This document shows, in pieces, positions 1 through 12,055 of a stretch of DNA of 64,000 nucleotides. A program made the translations under genes and the position numbers. Source of the stretch: Glomus cerebriforme. Its lineage: Eukaryota; Glomeromycota; Glomeromycetes; Glomerales; Glomeraceae. Numbering within the stretch: the stretch's first letter is position 1; each line of letters begins with the position of its first letter. Under the pieces are notes generated by a model. That model worked only from the letters and a program-made list of their open reading frames with translations. It was not told the origin of the DNA and did no database searches. Location: positions 21,633 to 85,632 of the forward strand of contig QKYT01000349.1 of the NCBI GenBank assembly GCA_003550305.1. Reading direction: 5' to 3'.

Positions 1-86
1 AGGTGGTAAACTATGTAAGGCTAAAAGAAGAATTAAAATAAAACCATTTATAAAGTAAAATAAAAGCTATTTATTTAATTGATATC

Positions 87-2931
87 TCAATTACCATATA
101 AAATTTCAGCAGAAAAGTCGGTTACTTCACCCCATTTTACCATTCCTTTCTCTCCATTCATGTCTACTTCATCACTGGAACTCAGACCTCCTCCAACAAT
201 CACTTCGGCGAGACTCATTCCACCGTCAGTGGCGGCTTCAATTACAAGATATGGCCATCTATAATTTCTTTCACTGCTTTCATCAAACAAATAACCTGAT
301 CTTACAAGCTTTGGGAAATATCTCGTGTATTTCTCAGAAATATGATCAGTAATTTTAGAATATGCCTTATTCTCTGCATTAAATGTTTTAATCCCATTAA
401 ATAAATGAGAATAAAATTTTATCACAACCGTAGCATTTCGAAAGACCTAATGTTTTAATAAAAATATTCAATATAAAATTCATTATTATTAATAACATAA
501 ATTTTACTTACTGGATTTTGTCCATGTGAGATGACATTTATAGGTACATTCTCATCCAATCCACATCTTCTTAATACTTCAATCACTCTAGGTTGCCAAA
601 TTCTTAAATCACGGAATCCTTCAAGAAAATCCAGTTTGGAAGAAAACCCTTCTTCCTTTATAATCGGATCATCAGTATTATCTGAAAATGTTAAGATTTT
701 ACGTGTAATAAATGGTTCAAGATTAGGATAAGTCTTCAGCATCTTTTCATGGAAAGCCTCCCACGCCTGATTAAGATGTAATCAAAAAGATGATTATCAT
801 TTATGTTGAAATTCAATGAATTGAAATTTTAGGAATATTATGAATAGTATACATGCTTTATATTTATCTTTCTCGTTAATCAAAGATTCACAAACATGTT
901 CGAGATTATGAATATTGGCAAAGTTTTGGGTAACTGCAACAGTATCATCAATATTAAGGACCTTTATTAAAAACAAGAGCGGATATAAATTAATAAATTA
1001 TGATTAAAGAACTAAATGGCAAAAAAGTTTGATACATAAAAAAAAATAATTACCATATGCCACCAACCACTATAATTTACCAACCAAGAAAAGAAAACTG
1101 TTAATATAAAGAATGCATTTAATTCATATAATTTCGCGCAACGCTTTTTATATTTTTATGTTTTACCTTGGAATAAAAATTGTTTGCCTAAAATTTTTAA
1201 ACAAAATAAATATTCGATAATTATTAAAATTTAATGTGTCAATAAGAGAACCTAAATAATTACCCGGGCTCTTGTATAATCTCGAGTGGTCGCATTTCTG
1301 GTGTTAATTGAGGATAGACTTCAAGATACCAAAATAGAGAAGTTGCTGAATCCTTAGCATTTTCAAGCACATCTGTACTGTAAAGCGACTGATGGCCATT
1401 AATACCGGTTCGAGATATGCTTAAGCCTAAAATAAAATAGAAAATTTTTCATCGGCAAAGACGTATGAGAGAAAGGAGAATTTCAATGAGCTTGAAAAAG
1501 GCGGAGTAAATTGCGAGTCTCCTGATTAAATTCAAATATTTACCTGGGGGAAAAACGTGTGGTGGGTACCTAAGAATTCAGAACAATTTAAGAAAGAGTT
1601 AAGTCAAATTCAACTAAAATACATCTTCAATTGAAACCTAAACGTACAATGCCCAACGTTTTCTTCCTTCAATAGTTGTATTCCAAGCTAACCAAAAGAA
1701 AGGAATTCGAGATTTAATTACAAAATCAAAAACAAGTCTATAAATTAAACAGATGTTCAACCTGATGTTCCAGCAGGATCAACATGCCAAGAAGCGCCTA
1801 AAATAAAAAAAAAGAGTATTAAAACCTATTCTCGCATAGAATCAATGAGATTCAAGAATAATCAAGTCTCACCTGATCTTGCAGGACCAATTATAATCCA
1901 TCGATATGGTGGTCTCTTATCTGATAAAACGGAAAAAAAATCTTCCTGGAAGTACTTTGGCACTTCATATGCTTCAGCCATTTCCGAATCTCTATCAGCA
2001 AAATTAGCATCAAAAATATATAAAGGTGTTTCATCATGTTGTGTACGTATATAATGTATATATGATTCTAAAGACATCGATAAATATCGATATTTTCCAC
2101 CTCTTTCGTTGGCTACTCGAAATATAGTTTTTCCATACTTTAAGAAAATCAAACCAAATATTATTTTAAAGTTACCGGGAATGCATAAAATAACTCAAGG
2201 ATCCAAACCTTCTTCAATAAATTTTTCCACTTCCAATCAGTCCAAGCTTTCCACTTTTCAACTCCATTATCTTTTATCAAGACAGGAACGGATTGTGCAT
2301 CATACAAACTTTCAAATTTTTCTTTTGTCAATTCCATACCATTTTCTACAGGAATTTCAGAGTCTGATGAAGTCTCAGGTGTTGGTATAAAATTGACAAG
2401 TAACATATTACAACGACACCATTTTGCATATAAATAATGACTATGTCTTGTAATTTCTAAAAATGATAAATAAGAAATTGATCGAAAAAAAACGCTGTAG
2501 TTATAAAATTCAACAATAATTATATTTACCAGGGAATTGTAAAAGTCGACACAATGGATGTGCCCAAACATTTTCTTTTTCCTCACATTCACTTAACATA
2601 GTTGGGAATAAATAAGTGAGTAACCAAGTTCCACGAAACATGAAGTTTTGCATGACCTCACGGTTATCGCCCCATTTATCTAAACAATGCTTCTTCCAAA
2701 GTTGATCATCGCGAGAAAATACATAAAAGAAACGAGATACTCGAGCACAATGAGCTAAATCCTTTATTAATGGAATGTTAATGGAGGTTTCAGTTAAATA
2801 TGATACTTTAGTTGTAACACTGAAAAATTCGAAATGTATACCTGATCCGATAATTGAGCCAATATACGCTCTGAAAATATATTATCTGGAATAACATGTA
2901 ACGTTCCCAGACCTCTGGCTCGAGGATCCAT
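87..2931 (-). CDS. F-box / JmjC / aminoglycoside-phosphotransferase-like protein (3' end uncertain)
   Basis: Thirteen exons read leftwards: 2931-2842, 2761-2530, 2456-2209, 2137-1873, 1797-1762, 1687-1648, 1569-1544, 1426-1264, 1187-1167, 1069-1054, 961-857, 766-512 and 446 to about 95. An N-terminal F-box-like stretch (IPDNIFSERILAQLSDQ) is followed by a JMJD6-type JmjC domain. That domain shows PLYIFD, the VPKYFQEDFF loop, IGPARSGASWHVDP (iron-binding HxD), GRKRWALYPP and FIPSGWWHMVLN (distal His). The C-terminal part (VVIKFYSHLFNG, then WPYLVIEA) resembles an aminoglycoside phosphotransferase or kinase-like fold. This order matches plant and fungal F-box/JmjC proteins of the At1g78280 type, which are predicted 2-oxoglutarate/Fe(II) hydroxylases or demethylases linked to SCF ligases; the substrate is unknown. 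The last visible exon either reads to TGA at 87-89 or stops at a donor near 94 and continues outside the window. The latter is likelier because the kinase-like domain looks short. Exons of 21 and 16 nt carry the end of the JmjC core. The intron after 857 starts with GC. Confidence 0.85.
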
Positions 2932-3594
2932 TTGTAATAATCAAAGCTAAACAGGTAAGAAATATGAATTTAAAAACTAGTTGTTTTTCTATAAAACAAA
3001 AAGCTGTTCAAATATTACACAAAGCATGTGTAAGTACTTGAACGTAAATTACCATTTTATATTCATCTTTGAAATTATATATTCATTATTAAATTTAACT
3101 TACAAAATAAGTTACAATACCGTGAAGGAACTCTCTAAACTATATAAGACAAGTATATCAAGAAAAAAAAGGTAAATCAGATTCAATTCCAATAACTTAT
3201 AAGTAAAAACTATTTATATTGTATCGTCAGAAAAAGTTGTTGTTCACATATTACATCCTTGCGTATTTACACCAGGCATGTGTCGCATAAGATGGTATTC
3301 GAACGCAAATTACCAAAATTTGGAATCATCACACGAAACTAAATTATATATATAATAATTAAAAAAAAAAAAAGGGCATAAAACTTACAGAACTTTGGAG
3401 AGTTTATTACAGTGAGATTATCATAAAATGTATTTTCTGCAGAAAATACATATCGTATATTCGTATCACCAATTTTGATCGTCAAACAAAGAAAAATAAG
3501 AATTTTTTTTAATACAGCCCAACATAGGTCGCTTTTTTTTTTATTTTTGTTTATTATTTTTTTTTTAAACAACGGTTCTCTGAATCTCTGAAAT
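2932..3594. other. Intergenic, divergent promoter region
   Basis: Lies between the start codons of the F-box/JmjC gene (minus) and ERJ5 (plus). It is AT-rich with poly-A and poly-T runs. A short direct repeat around 2990-3060 and 3240-3310 (GTTCA..ATTACA...CATGTGT followed by GAACG.AAATTACCA) suggests an old tandem duplication. I see no convincing coding exon; the short reading frames here have no family resemblance. Confidence 0.5.
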
Positions 3595-4679
3595 ATGACT
3601 TCAAAGAATCGTTTTATTACTTTTAGTTTTTTTGTTTTCCTTTTGATCCTAGTGCTTTCACCATATGCAAAAGCCTGGGATAATGGTATGTATTTTTTTT
3701 AGATAAGGTTTGTGTCATTATGGCTATGGCTGGTAAAACGATACTCGATATTCATTATTTACTAATACGATTTATCTATTTGTTGTTGTTTTAGAGGATC
3801 ATGAAATATTTACACTTGTAGACGATTTAGAAGCTTATGAAGGTGAAGGTGTAAACTTTTATTCTTGGCTTGGTTTAGAATCTACGGCTACGGAAAAAGA
3901 AATTAATAGAGCGTATAGAAAATTATCACTTGAATTACAGTAAGTATTTACAATAAATAATCACATAAATATAAAATGCAATATTTATTTCCTTTTTTTT
4001 TTTTAGTCCTGATAAAAATCCTGATGCTGAAAGTAAAGAAAGATTCGCACTATTGGGCGCAATTACAAGAATTCTACGTAATCCCGATATGAGAGAACGT
4101 TATAATTTCTTTCTAAAAAATGGAGTTCCAAGATGGCGTGGTACTGGATATTATTATAATCGATATAGACCCGGATTAGTAACAGTTATAATTGGATTAT
4201 TAGCATTAGCATCATTTTTACATTATGTGATAATGTGGATAGATTACTTTCAGGAAAAAAAGAGAATTCGTCATTATATAAAAGAGTCAAGAGAAATTGC
4301 CTGGGGTAAAAAAATGAAGAAGCAACTAACAAAAAAATCCGTTCGTGTAAACGATTTAACATTTATAGTTGAAGGTGATAATGTTTACTTAAAAAATGAT
4401 AATGGAGGTCCATATCCTATATTAGATGAAGAAAAAGTTGTTCAACCAAAAATTACTAATGTAATGATTTTTGTGTTACCCAGATGGTTCTATAAAAATA
4501 TTAAAAAACAATTTTCCAATAAAAATCCTAATATTAATGGTACTTTAGTAAACTCTGGTAGTGAAAAAGATGGTTTCAGCAGCGATGATGAACGAAGTGA
4601 GGTTGGTGATAATCTTAGAAATAAGACAAGAAGGCGTAGAGGTGGAAATAAAAAACAAAACAGTAAACTGAAATCTTAA
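3595..4679 (+). CDS. ERJ5: ER membrane DnaJ protein, ERJ5-like
   Basis: Exons 3595-3685, 3795-3939 and 4007-4679 join to 302 residues. An N-terminal hydrophobic signal sequence (about residues 8-27) leads into a J domain. It opens with FYSWLGLESTATEKEINRAY and carries the HPDK motif, formed exactly across the second splice junction. One transmembrane segment follows (VTVIIGLLALASFLHYVIMW). The basic C-terminal tail ends in a Lys/Arg-rich stretch. This is the layout of the fungal ER J-protein Erj5 (metazoan DNAJC1 relatives), which puts the J domain in the ER lumen, where it would stimulate the Hsp70 Kar2/BiP in folding. The start is the ATG directly before the signal sequence. Confidence 0.88.
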
Positions 4680-4849
4680 AGATTTAATTAAATTTGTTTA
4701 AAAGAACAGCCACGAAAAAAAAAAATTTTTTATTTTGTGGTCTTAAATATTTTTAGAAACTTTACTTTCTTTAAAATAGATTCTGCCAATAATCTTAATA
4801 AAAATAACTATATTAAAAAATTTAATGTGATACACATTCATTAGAATGT

Positions 4850-6360
4850 TTAAAAAAATACAGTATTCCGGAAGACAAGTCTTTCTAATTTCCTATAATT
4901 CTCTTCTTTTCCTAATTTCCAAATATATTCATTCAAATCCATTAAATTAATTTCATTTCTCCCCAATTCCTTAGCTCGTGATACAATGATTTCAAAAGCG
5001 TCAACAGCAGCAGCACGTAAACGATATGCATCTTGTATATTTGTGATTTCTTTTCCATCATCAAAATATTGTTTAAGTAGTGGTGTTAAATTAATTATGT
5101 TAAGATGATTTAGCATTGTCGGTATAATACTATCAGCGCATAAAGTAAGATCAGATATGTCAGAGAAATCAAAATTAATTGTTTGGGCATTAAAATTTGA
5201 ATGGAAATGACGATATAGGTTAGCGGCGAGAAGTTGTGCTTTTTTAAATATGTACACCGCTACGTTCATATAAAAAATATTAATATGGCTTAATACGGCT
5301 TAATACACCAAGCTAAATTGAGATAATTAAAAGCTTATAATCTTACGTTCTCCATCAACTTTTGTTATGTCTCGAAAAGCTGGAAAAGCTCGAACCAACT
5401 GAAAGAATTAAATGAGTCATACGCCTATATACCAAATAAAAGACAACGTTTTCACGTAAAAATTGCAAACCTTCTCAACAAATCTAGAAGCTTTAGACTT
5501 TTCGTTTGGCGTCTCGGGTTTAGAAGCTTCCAATATGAACGCTGCAAGATTTTTGTAACCATTTTCTTCTAGTATTCTTCCGGTGTCATTTAAAGTCCAC
5601 GTGATTAATTCCACTAAAGCTCGTGATTTTGAAGGCTCAGATACTTTGATTGCTTCAATTGTTGGATGAGCAATTTCAACTTGTAGTGGTATCTGGAAAA
5701 AGGAAGAGACCTCAGAGAGTGCCAATGAGCGTAATGCATGTGCAGATAATGGAGATGATGTAATATGAATGGACATAACTCCATAACGGATCGTGTTAAA
5801 AGCACCCTATCATAAAGATTTTGACTGTCAAAGAAATCCGAATGATATTAAATGAATTCTATTATTAAGTTTACCCTGCCACATTCTTCATGCAATTCTT
5901 TACGAAATCCACTTCCAAAATTCAATAAACTGATTAATCCTATAATGTTTATTTCTTGTTCTAAAGTATCGAATTTTAACGGCATCTAATAATTATAACA
6001 TAAAGCTCTAACATTCATTATGTATATTAAATAAAATGTCTGTATTCACTACCTGTAATCCATCGCTTTTTGAAAGTTCTTGAAAGTGGTTAATGTCTAT
6101 TTTTTGTATAAAATCTGTTATCGCATCTTCATTTATCTATTAATTATTGAAAAAAATATAAATAGCGGTCACAGTCTTTATTAGATAAACTCGATAAAAC
6201 ATAATAATACCTGAATGCGACTTCGTTCTCGACAGTCATGACAAGAAGTTCGTATTGCTTGAACAAAATTACCTTGAGGATAAAGGACGGCGCTGTCAGT
6301 AATTCCACTTGTGTTTATATTTGCCATTTCTTTTTTAATAAAATTTCGAATTTTGAGCAT
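4850..6360 (-). CDS. QNG1: Queuosine salvage protein (queuosine 5'-phosphate N-glycosylase)
   Basis: Six exons (6360-6211, 6136-6053, 5985-5875, 5806-5471, 5398-5347, 5259-4850) join to 380 residues, all phases agreeing. The protein matches the DUF2419/Qng1 family (human C9orf64 type). Recognisable pieces are an N-terminal block with NFVQAIRTSCHDCRERSRIQ, the ALVELITWTLND segment, AFPAFRD, YIFKKAQLLAANLY and the catalytic-region block CADSIIPTMLNHLNII. Family members release queuine from queuosine 5'-monophosphate, so that fungi, which cannot make queuine, can reuse it for tRNA wobble modification. I chose the ATG at 6360: the open frame extends upstream only to a GTG. It is head to head with NSA1, 77 bp between start codons. 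Confidence 0.88.
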
Positions 6361-6437
6361 AAACGGGTCTGTAGTCACGTGTAATCAAAATTTAAGAAAT
6401 TCCGAAAAAAAAAATTTTTATTGTTAATATTGTTAAT
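6361..6437. promoter_or_regulatory. 77-bp bidirectional promoter between QNG1 and NSA1
   Basis: The whole space between two divergent start codons is 77 bp, so the two transcription units must share or overlap control sequences. It contains a CACGTG palindrome at about 6376-6381 (the E-box or Cbf1/Pho4-type site) and a poly-A/poly-T tract. The role of the palindrome is inference. Confidence 0.4.
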
Positions 6438-8202
6438 ATGAAGATATTTACTGGAGACGAGGCTGGACTGATTAAATGTAAGCTGCTAAATTATTTTAAC
6501 GTAAATGATTTACTAATTAATGCTTTTCTTTAGCAATTACAATTTCAGAAAAATCAAAAGACAACATATCATCGCCTATTGTTAAAATATGGGGAAAAAT
6601 CGACCGAAGTAAAAGCATACAATTAATGTATTATACAGCTAATAAAAAGGTATTTGCCTTGAATTAATTCAACAATTTTAGTGATATTATAATAAATTGT
6701 TTTTTTTATTCAGTTAGTAGTTGCACGAAAAAATGGACAAATAAACATTCATGATCCAAACGAAGGTAAAATGTGCCAAGAATTCTTTGAAACTCAGGTT
6801 GTTGGGGGACATAAGTCAAGTGCGCGATTCGTAGGTTTATTTGCTAATAACAGGCAGGATTAATAATTTATCTAAGTGAAACTATATATCTATGAAAAAT
6901 AACTCGGCTAATTTTTTTTTTTTAAAAAATTAGCATGTTGGTGACGTGTACCGACAAGGGTATCGTACGGTATCAATCCATTTTAGAAGATAAAGTATGA
7001 ACGACTTTCTTTCTATCAATTGTACAATAATAATGAACCTTTGTGAGAGAACTTATGTGTATTTTTTAATTGATTTACTTAGTCATCTGCGACAGGAACA
7101 ACCCTCACTCTTGTACCAGACTTGTGTCGATTGAGAGTTCATTCAAAAGAACATCATATATTTGCTTGCGGAGGCAGGGAACGCGAATTGTCTGTGTGGG
7201 ATATAAATGCTTACAAAGAAGGAACTTGTTTTATGAAAACTCAAAAAGAAAAAGAATCTAAGGCAGGTTTAGTTTGGATGTCGAAAAACGTAAGCCATGA
7301 TTATTTGGATTTACGTGTTCCAGTATGGATTACCGATTTACAATTTCTTAATGATCAAGAAACAACGAAACTTGTAGTTGGCACTAAATATCATCAGGCA
7401 TGAAAATTTTTTCTTGCGTCATAAAGATTTTAGAAATTTTTAATTTCTGATTACATTTTCATTTGTATAGATTCGAATATATGATACTAAAGTAAAACGT
7501 CGACCAGTTTCCGATTTTAACATTGGAGATAATCCAGTTGTATCGTTAATTGTCGGCCGCAATTCAAAGTAAGGACTTATTTTTTTTACGTCATATTTAC
7601 TGGTGCATTTATTAACAATTTTTCTAGTGAAATCTTTTTCACAGATACAATCGGTAATGTTTTCTCGGTGGATATGAGGACAGGTATTTATAATACTCTT
7701 TATATTCTGTGTCAAATGAATTTTAAATTATTTTTTTTTATTTATAGGCAAAATTTTAGGACAGTTTAAAGGTGAGAAATTTATATAATAATAAATATAA
7801 TAAATATTAATATATATGATTCATGTATTTATATTGTATTTATTATGCAGGTTTTGCCGGTTCAGTGACTAGCTTGGCAGTTGCAACCGAATCATCATTA
7901 TTGGCCACAGTCGCAATGGACCGATTTTTACGCATACACGAAATTGGAGCCTCGCGTAAGCTTATAAATAAAGTATATTTAAAACAACGACTCACTTATA
8001 TGGTGGTTGATGAATCAGAAGGTATAATTTGACGCGTATTTTTTCTAGCATTTATGATTCTCTATTCTTATATTATTTATTTTTACAATATGATATCCTA
8101 GGAGATAACAAACAAGAACTCGAAAAATATGATTCAGAAGAAGAAAAAATTTGGGAAAATATGGAAGAAGTCAAACCGAAGAAGAGAAAAACCAAGCACT
8201 GA
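6438..8202 (+). CDS. NSA1: Ribosome biogenesis WD-repeat protein NSA1 (WDR74)
   Basis: Ten exons (6438-6477, 6534-6649, 6714-6853, 6934-6994, 7083-7397, 7471-7568, 7628-7683, 7748-7771, 7851-8021, 8102-8202) give 373 residues. The start (MKIFTGDEAGLIK), the CGGRERELSVWDI repeat, WITDLQF, VGTKYHQIRIYDTK and RRPVSDF are hallmark blocks of Nsa1/WDR74, a beta-propeller protein of nucleolar pre-60S particles. Known family members work with the Nvl/Rix7 AAA-ATPase in 60S maturation. The lysine-rich C-terminus (KPKKRKTKH) fits nucleolar targeting. The introns after 6853 and after 7397 begin with GC, not GT. Only these junctions keep phase and restore the family sequence, so both appear to be true GC-AG introns. 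Confidence 0.92.
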
Positions 8203-8321
8203 TATAAATATTAAATAAATATTTATTCAACTAAAAGATAAAATTATTCAATCTCTTATCTAGCGCGTTTAAAAAATGCCTTTATTATAAATCAATTGAA
8301 TGCAAAGTTGTTAATAATTAT

Positions 8322-8879
8322 TTAAAATCCTTTCTTTGCCAACCATTCCTTTACCATCAAGCCATGTCGTCCCTTAATAATTACATGATTATTTGTATGA
8401 TTGACTCTAATTAAGTTTTTATCTCGAGAACAATGAAAAAGCTCTTTTCGTATATCATTGCAGAGAGCCTAGTTGACACGATGAAGAAATATGTCAGTAA
8501 TTAATTGTTCATTAAAAAAAAAATAATAGGTTAAATTTACCTCACTATCTCCTTCAATCCTGCTTATTTCTGTCAGCACACGCGTTCCACCATTTCTAAT
8601 ATCTATATAAACTGGCAGTTCTTTCATTTGAGTTCGAGCGACGAAATAAGGATATTGAACATATTTTATCTGTTGTTGAAATGATTGTGAATATGGCTGT
8701 TTCCATGTTGAATTTTGTCCAATCCCCGAAGACGTCACTATTAATTGGGCAATTAATCCAATTAATCATTAATGATAAAGCATGTTTTGAAAAAAGAAAT
8801 TACCGTATTTAGACGGATTTGACTTTGAATGAATAGAACGGGTGGAAATTATACGAGAGAATGTTAAAACTTGCAACAT
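8322..8879 (-). CDS. IMG2: Mitochondrial ribosomal protein mL49 (IMG2)
   Basis: Exons 8879-8804, 8737-8541 and 8468-8322 join to 139 residues. The first exon supplies an Arg/Ser-rich mitochondrial presequence (MLQVLTFSRIISTRSIHSKS). The body is the mL49/Img2 fold: YFVARTQMKELPVYIDIRNG, GTRVLTEISRIEGD, then VNHTNNHVIIKGRH and the terminal VKEWLAKKGF. It is a structural protein of the mitochondrial large subunit. Starting at the internal GTG at 8738 would lose the presequence; the upstream exon with its canonical donor restores it. It is divergent from VPS45, with 136 bp between start codons. Confidence 0.92.
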
Positions 8880-9015
8880 TTTTCTTAGGAAAAAACATGC
8901 GTATACAGGTATTTATTCGAGGTTAGTTCAGATCCGTTACACAAACTCGACAGTTAATTTTTCCGCATCATTAAAAACTGGGTTAACCAAATTTTTAACT
9001 AACTTTAGTGATCAA

Positions 9016-11489
9016 ATGGACATCGTAAAGTCAGTGCAGAATTATATTAATAAGATGGTCAACGAAGTAACAGGCATGAAGGTGTTGCTTCTTGATTCCG
9101 AGACGGTTGGTGTTCAATTAAACATTATTAATAAATTTCAATTGTATTTCGAACCTGCAGTAAATAAACCCAATGTCTTATTAGACTCCGATTATTTCGA
9201 ACGTAATGACTCAATCTAGCCTCTTATCGCACGAAACTTATCTTGTCGATCGGATCGATAATAGAAATCGCGATAGGATGCGGCACCTTAAGTGCATTTG
9301 TTTTCTAAGACCTACTAGTGAGACCATACAGTTGTTGGTCGAGGAACTCAGAGATCCCAGCTATGGCGATTATTATTTATGTAAGGGTTAATTGCAATTT
9401 ATCACTTCGTATTTTTACGAATTAAAGAATTTGTTGTTTATTCTCAGATTTTAGCAATACATTGAATAAATCATCAATCGAAAGATTAGCTGAGGTGGAC
9501 GAACACGAAGTTGTTCGCGAAGTGCAGGTATCAATCTTAGTTTGTTATTTGTCACGATTCACTGGGCAATTACTAACATTAGATTCTTTTCGCTTATTTC
9601 ATTTAGGAATATTTCGCAGATTATTGTGCGATCAATCCTGATTTTTACTCTCTGAATCTTTCTCTGCCGCAATATAAGCTTTATGGTGATTCACAAAACA
9701 CTTGGGAGAGTAAAACATTTCAGCGTGTTGTTGAGGGTGTCCTTGCTGTTTTACTTTCTTTAAAGAAAAAACCCTTGATACGTTACGAGAATATGAGTGC
9801 TATGGCAAAACAGCTTGCAAAAGAAGTTCATGTATGTCATATATTTCAATCTCTATAAAATTGCGTGGATTTTATAACAATTTTATTTCTATTTATAGTA
9901 TAATATTCAAAAAGAAGGACAGCTATTTGACTTTCGTCGAACGGATACTCCACCAATATTACTTATATTAGATCGTCGAAACGATCCAGTAACGCCTTTA
10001 TTATCACAATGGACTTACCAAGCAATGGTTCATGAATTACTTGGTATTCATAATGGTCGTGTAGATTTATCGGATGTTCCTGATATACGTCCGGAATTGA
10101 AGGTTTGTATGTATGCTAGAAAATTTTTCTTTTGCTCTTTTTTATTCTATTATCTTCAAAAGACTGACTAAAAATCATCATCTTTTTTTTGAAAGGAAAT
10201 TGTCCTTTCTAGAGATCAAGACCCATTTTACAAAAAAAATATGTATTTGAATCTTGGAGATCTTGGTGCTAACATCAAATCATATGTTGAGGAGTATCAA
10301 ACCAAAACTAAATCAAGTATAAACATTGAGTCAATCGCTGATATGAAGCGATTTGTAGAAGAATACCCTGAATTTAGAAAGTTATCGGGTAACGTGAGCA
10401 AACACGTAGCTTTGGTTAGCGAATTAAGTCGTCTCGTGGAACAAGAAAATCTATTAGAAGTTAGTGAATTGGAACAGAGTCTAGCCTGTTATGAGCAACA
10501 TGGCAACGATCTAAAAGTAGGGATACGTTTGAATGTTTTTTTTAATCTTCGAATGTAACTTAATAACAAACATAAATTTCCTCACAGAATTTACAAAAGC
10601 TTATAGAAAATCCTAAAGTATCAGACGACAGTAAGATTAGATTAGTTTCATTATATTCCTTGCGGTATCAAAGATCACCTAATAATGCTATTACCTCATT
10701 AATCGATTTGTTACATCATAATGGTGTGAGCGAGCGTAAAATTTCTGTATGTATTAACGTTGGATGAATTCATTTATTATTATTATTATTATTAAACCTT
10801 AAAATCTTCTTAGTTGGTCGGCTCAATGTTAGAATTTGCTGGTTCTGATCAAAGACAAGATGATCTATTCTCCAATGAGAGTTTGCTATCCAAAGGGCGA
10901 AATGTTTTTAAAGGATTGAAGGTTGATATAAATTTATAATTTACTACGTTATTTATTATATTACTCACGTGCAATATTTATTAGGGAGTTGAGAATGTAT
11001 ATACACAGCATTCTCCACATCTTACGCAAACACTTGAATATTTAATTAAAGGCAAATTGAAAGAAACTAGTTATCCATTTATTGAAGGATCGACCAAAGA
11101 CAGGTAATATATTGATTGATTTATGTGATGAATCGTTAAATAATTTTTAATTAAAGTTTATAAATCGAAATAGACCACAAGATATTATTATATTTATGGT
11201 CGGTGGTGTCACTTATGAAGAGGCTCGTCATATTGCTCAAATAAATGCATCAGCTGCTGGTGTTCGTGTTGTATTAGGTGGAACTACAGTGCATAATAGT
11301 GTTAGGTATGTTTAATAGGATCATCTCTTATAAATTATTCATTTAATCTTTACTAACCCTTTTTTTTTTAATAACTTAATATTTATTAGCTTCTTGAATG
11401 AGATTCAAGATGCATTTTACAGATTTCCTTCGGGTGGTGGTACGAATGCTAGACCAGCACGATTTGGTAAATCTCGTAATGGATATTAA
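9016..11489 (+). CDS. VPS45: Sec1/Munc18 protein VPS45
   Basis: Eleven exons (9016-9105, 9185-9380, 9448-9527, 9607-9831, 9899-10102, 10196-10516, 10588-10746, 10814-10921, 10985-11103, 11174-11305, 11390-11489) give 577 residues, the usual SM-protein length. Diagnostic blocks are the start [76 protein letters not shown] and the C-terminal [18 protein letters not shown]45 binds the syntaxin Tlg2 and drives SNARE-mediated fusion of Golgi-derived vesicles with endosomes. The first intron (9106-9184) has the weak donor GTTGGT, but it is the only join that rebuilds the conserved TT.II...TQSSLL segment. The gene converges on the coiled-coil gene whose stop lies 230 bp downstream. Confidence 0.96.
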
Positions 11490-11718
11490 AATGATAAAGT
11501 TTTAGACATTTTAATATTTGTATATTATGTATTAATGTAAATCTAGCAAGATATGAATTAGAAGGATTTTTAATATTTATTTATATTAATATTATTGAAA
11601 TATAATCAAAATTATTTTAGTGTAATATTTATTATTTCGAAATCTTTTTTTATCATTTATATTGAATTATACGCATTTTATAAAAATTTGTTAATATTAA
11701 TTATTTAATGTGTTAAAA

Positions 11719-12055
11719 CTAAATATACTTTGCCTCAATGGATTGATCTGACGAAATTGTAACATTGGGGACAAAATTTTGATCAAGTTTAAACGTAAGA
11801 TTTTTTAGAGATTTTAAATCTCGTTCAATTACCTTAATATTGTCTCTCGTTTCCTTATAACAAAGAAAAACCATTAAATGAATATAATGAATATATACTA
11901 CATAATCTTTATAAACATTTCTTATGTACAGACCTCGATAGATTTTTGCATTTTGGATAAACTGTCAGAAGTTTGTGTTAGGGTACGAGATATGTTAGTT
12001 AATTGGCCATTTGAATTATCAAATAATTCTTGTCGTAATTTTTGACTTGATTCAT
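11719..12055 (-). CDS. Last two exons of a split coiled-coil gene
   Basis: Exons 12055-11934 and 11853-11719 (minus) encode 84 further residues of a heptad-like helix (SSQKLRQELFDNSNGQLTN, TLTQTSDSLSKMQKSIE, DNIKVIERDLKSLKNLTFKL) ending at TAG. There is no start codon. The first exon needs one base from upstream (phase 1), and that is what the donor at 34313 supplies. Together with the seven exons at 34314-36656 they total 2145 nt, exactly 715 codons. The join would span 22,258 bp. I see no alternative upstream exon in the adjacent kilobase. See the entry at 34314 and the first finding. Confidence 0.7.

Noticed and set aside
2161..2592. A single long frame starting before the third exon of the F-box/JmjC gene
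   Set aside because: It reads through an intron; the splice sites and phase show that only the part 2456-2209 is coding.
6361..6378. GTG start of QNG1 six codons upstream
   Set aside because: Nuclear fungal genes rarely use GTG, and an ATG at 6360 serves the same frame.
8842..9015. Upstream in-frame extension of VPS45
   Set aside because: VPS45 proteins start at the MDIVK segment; the upstream residues overlap the first exon of IMG2 on the other strand.
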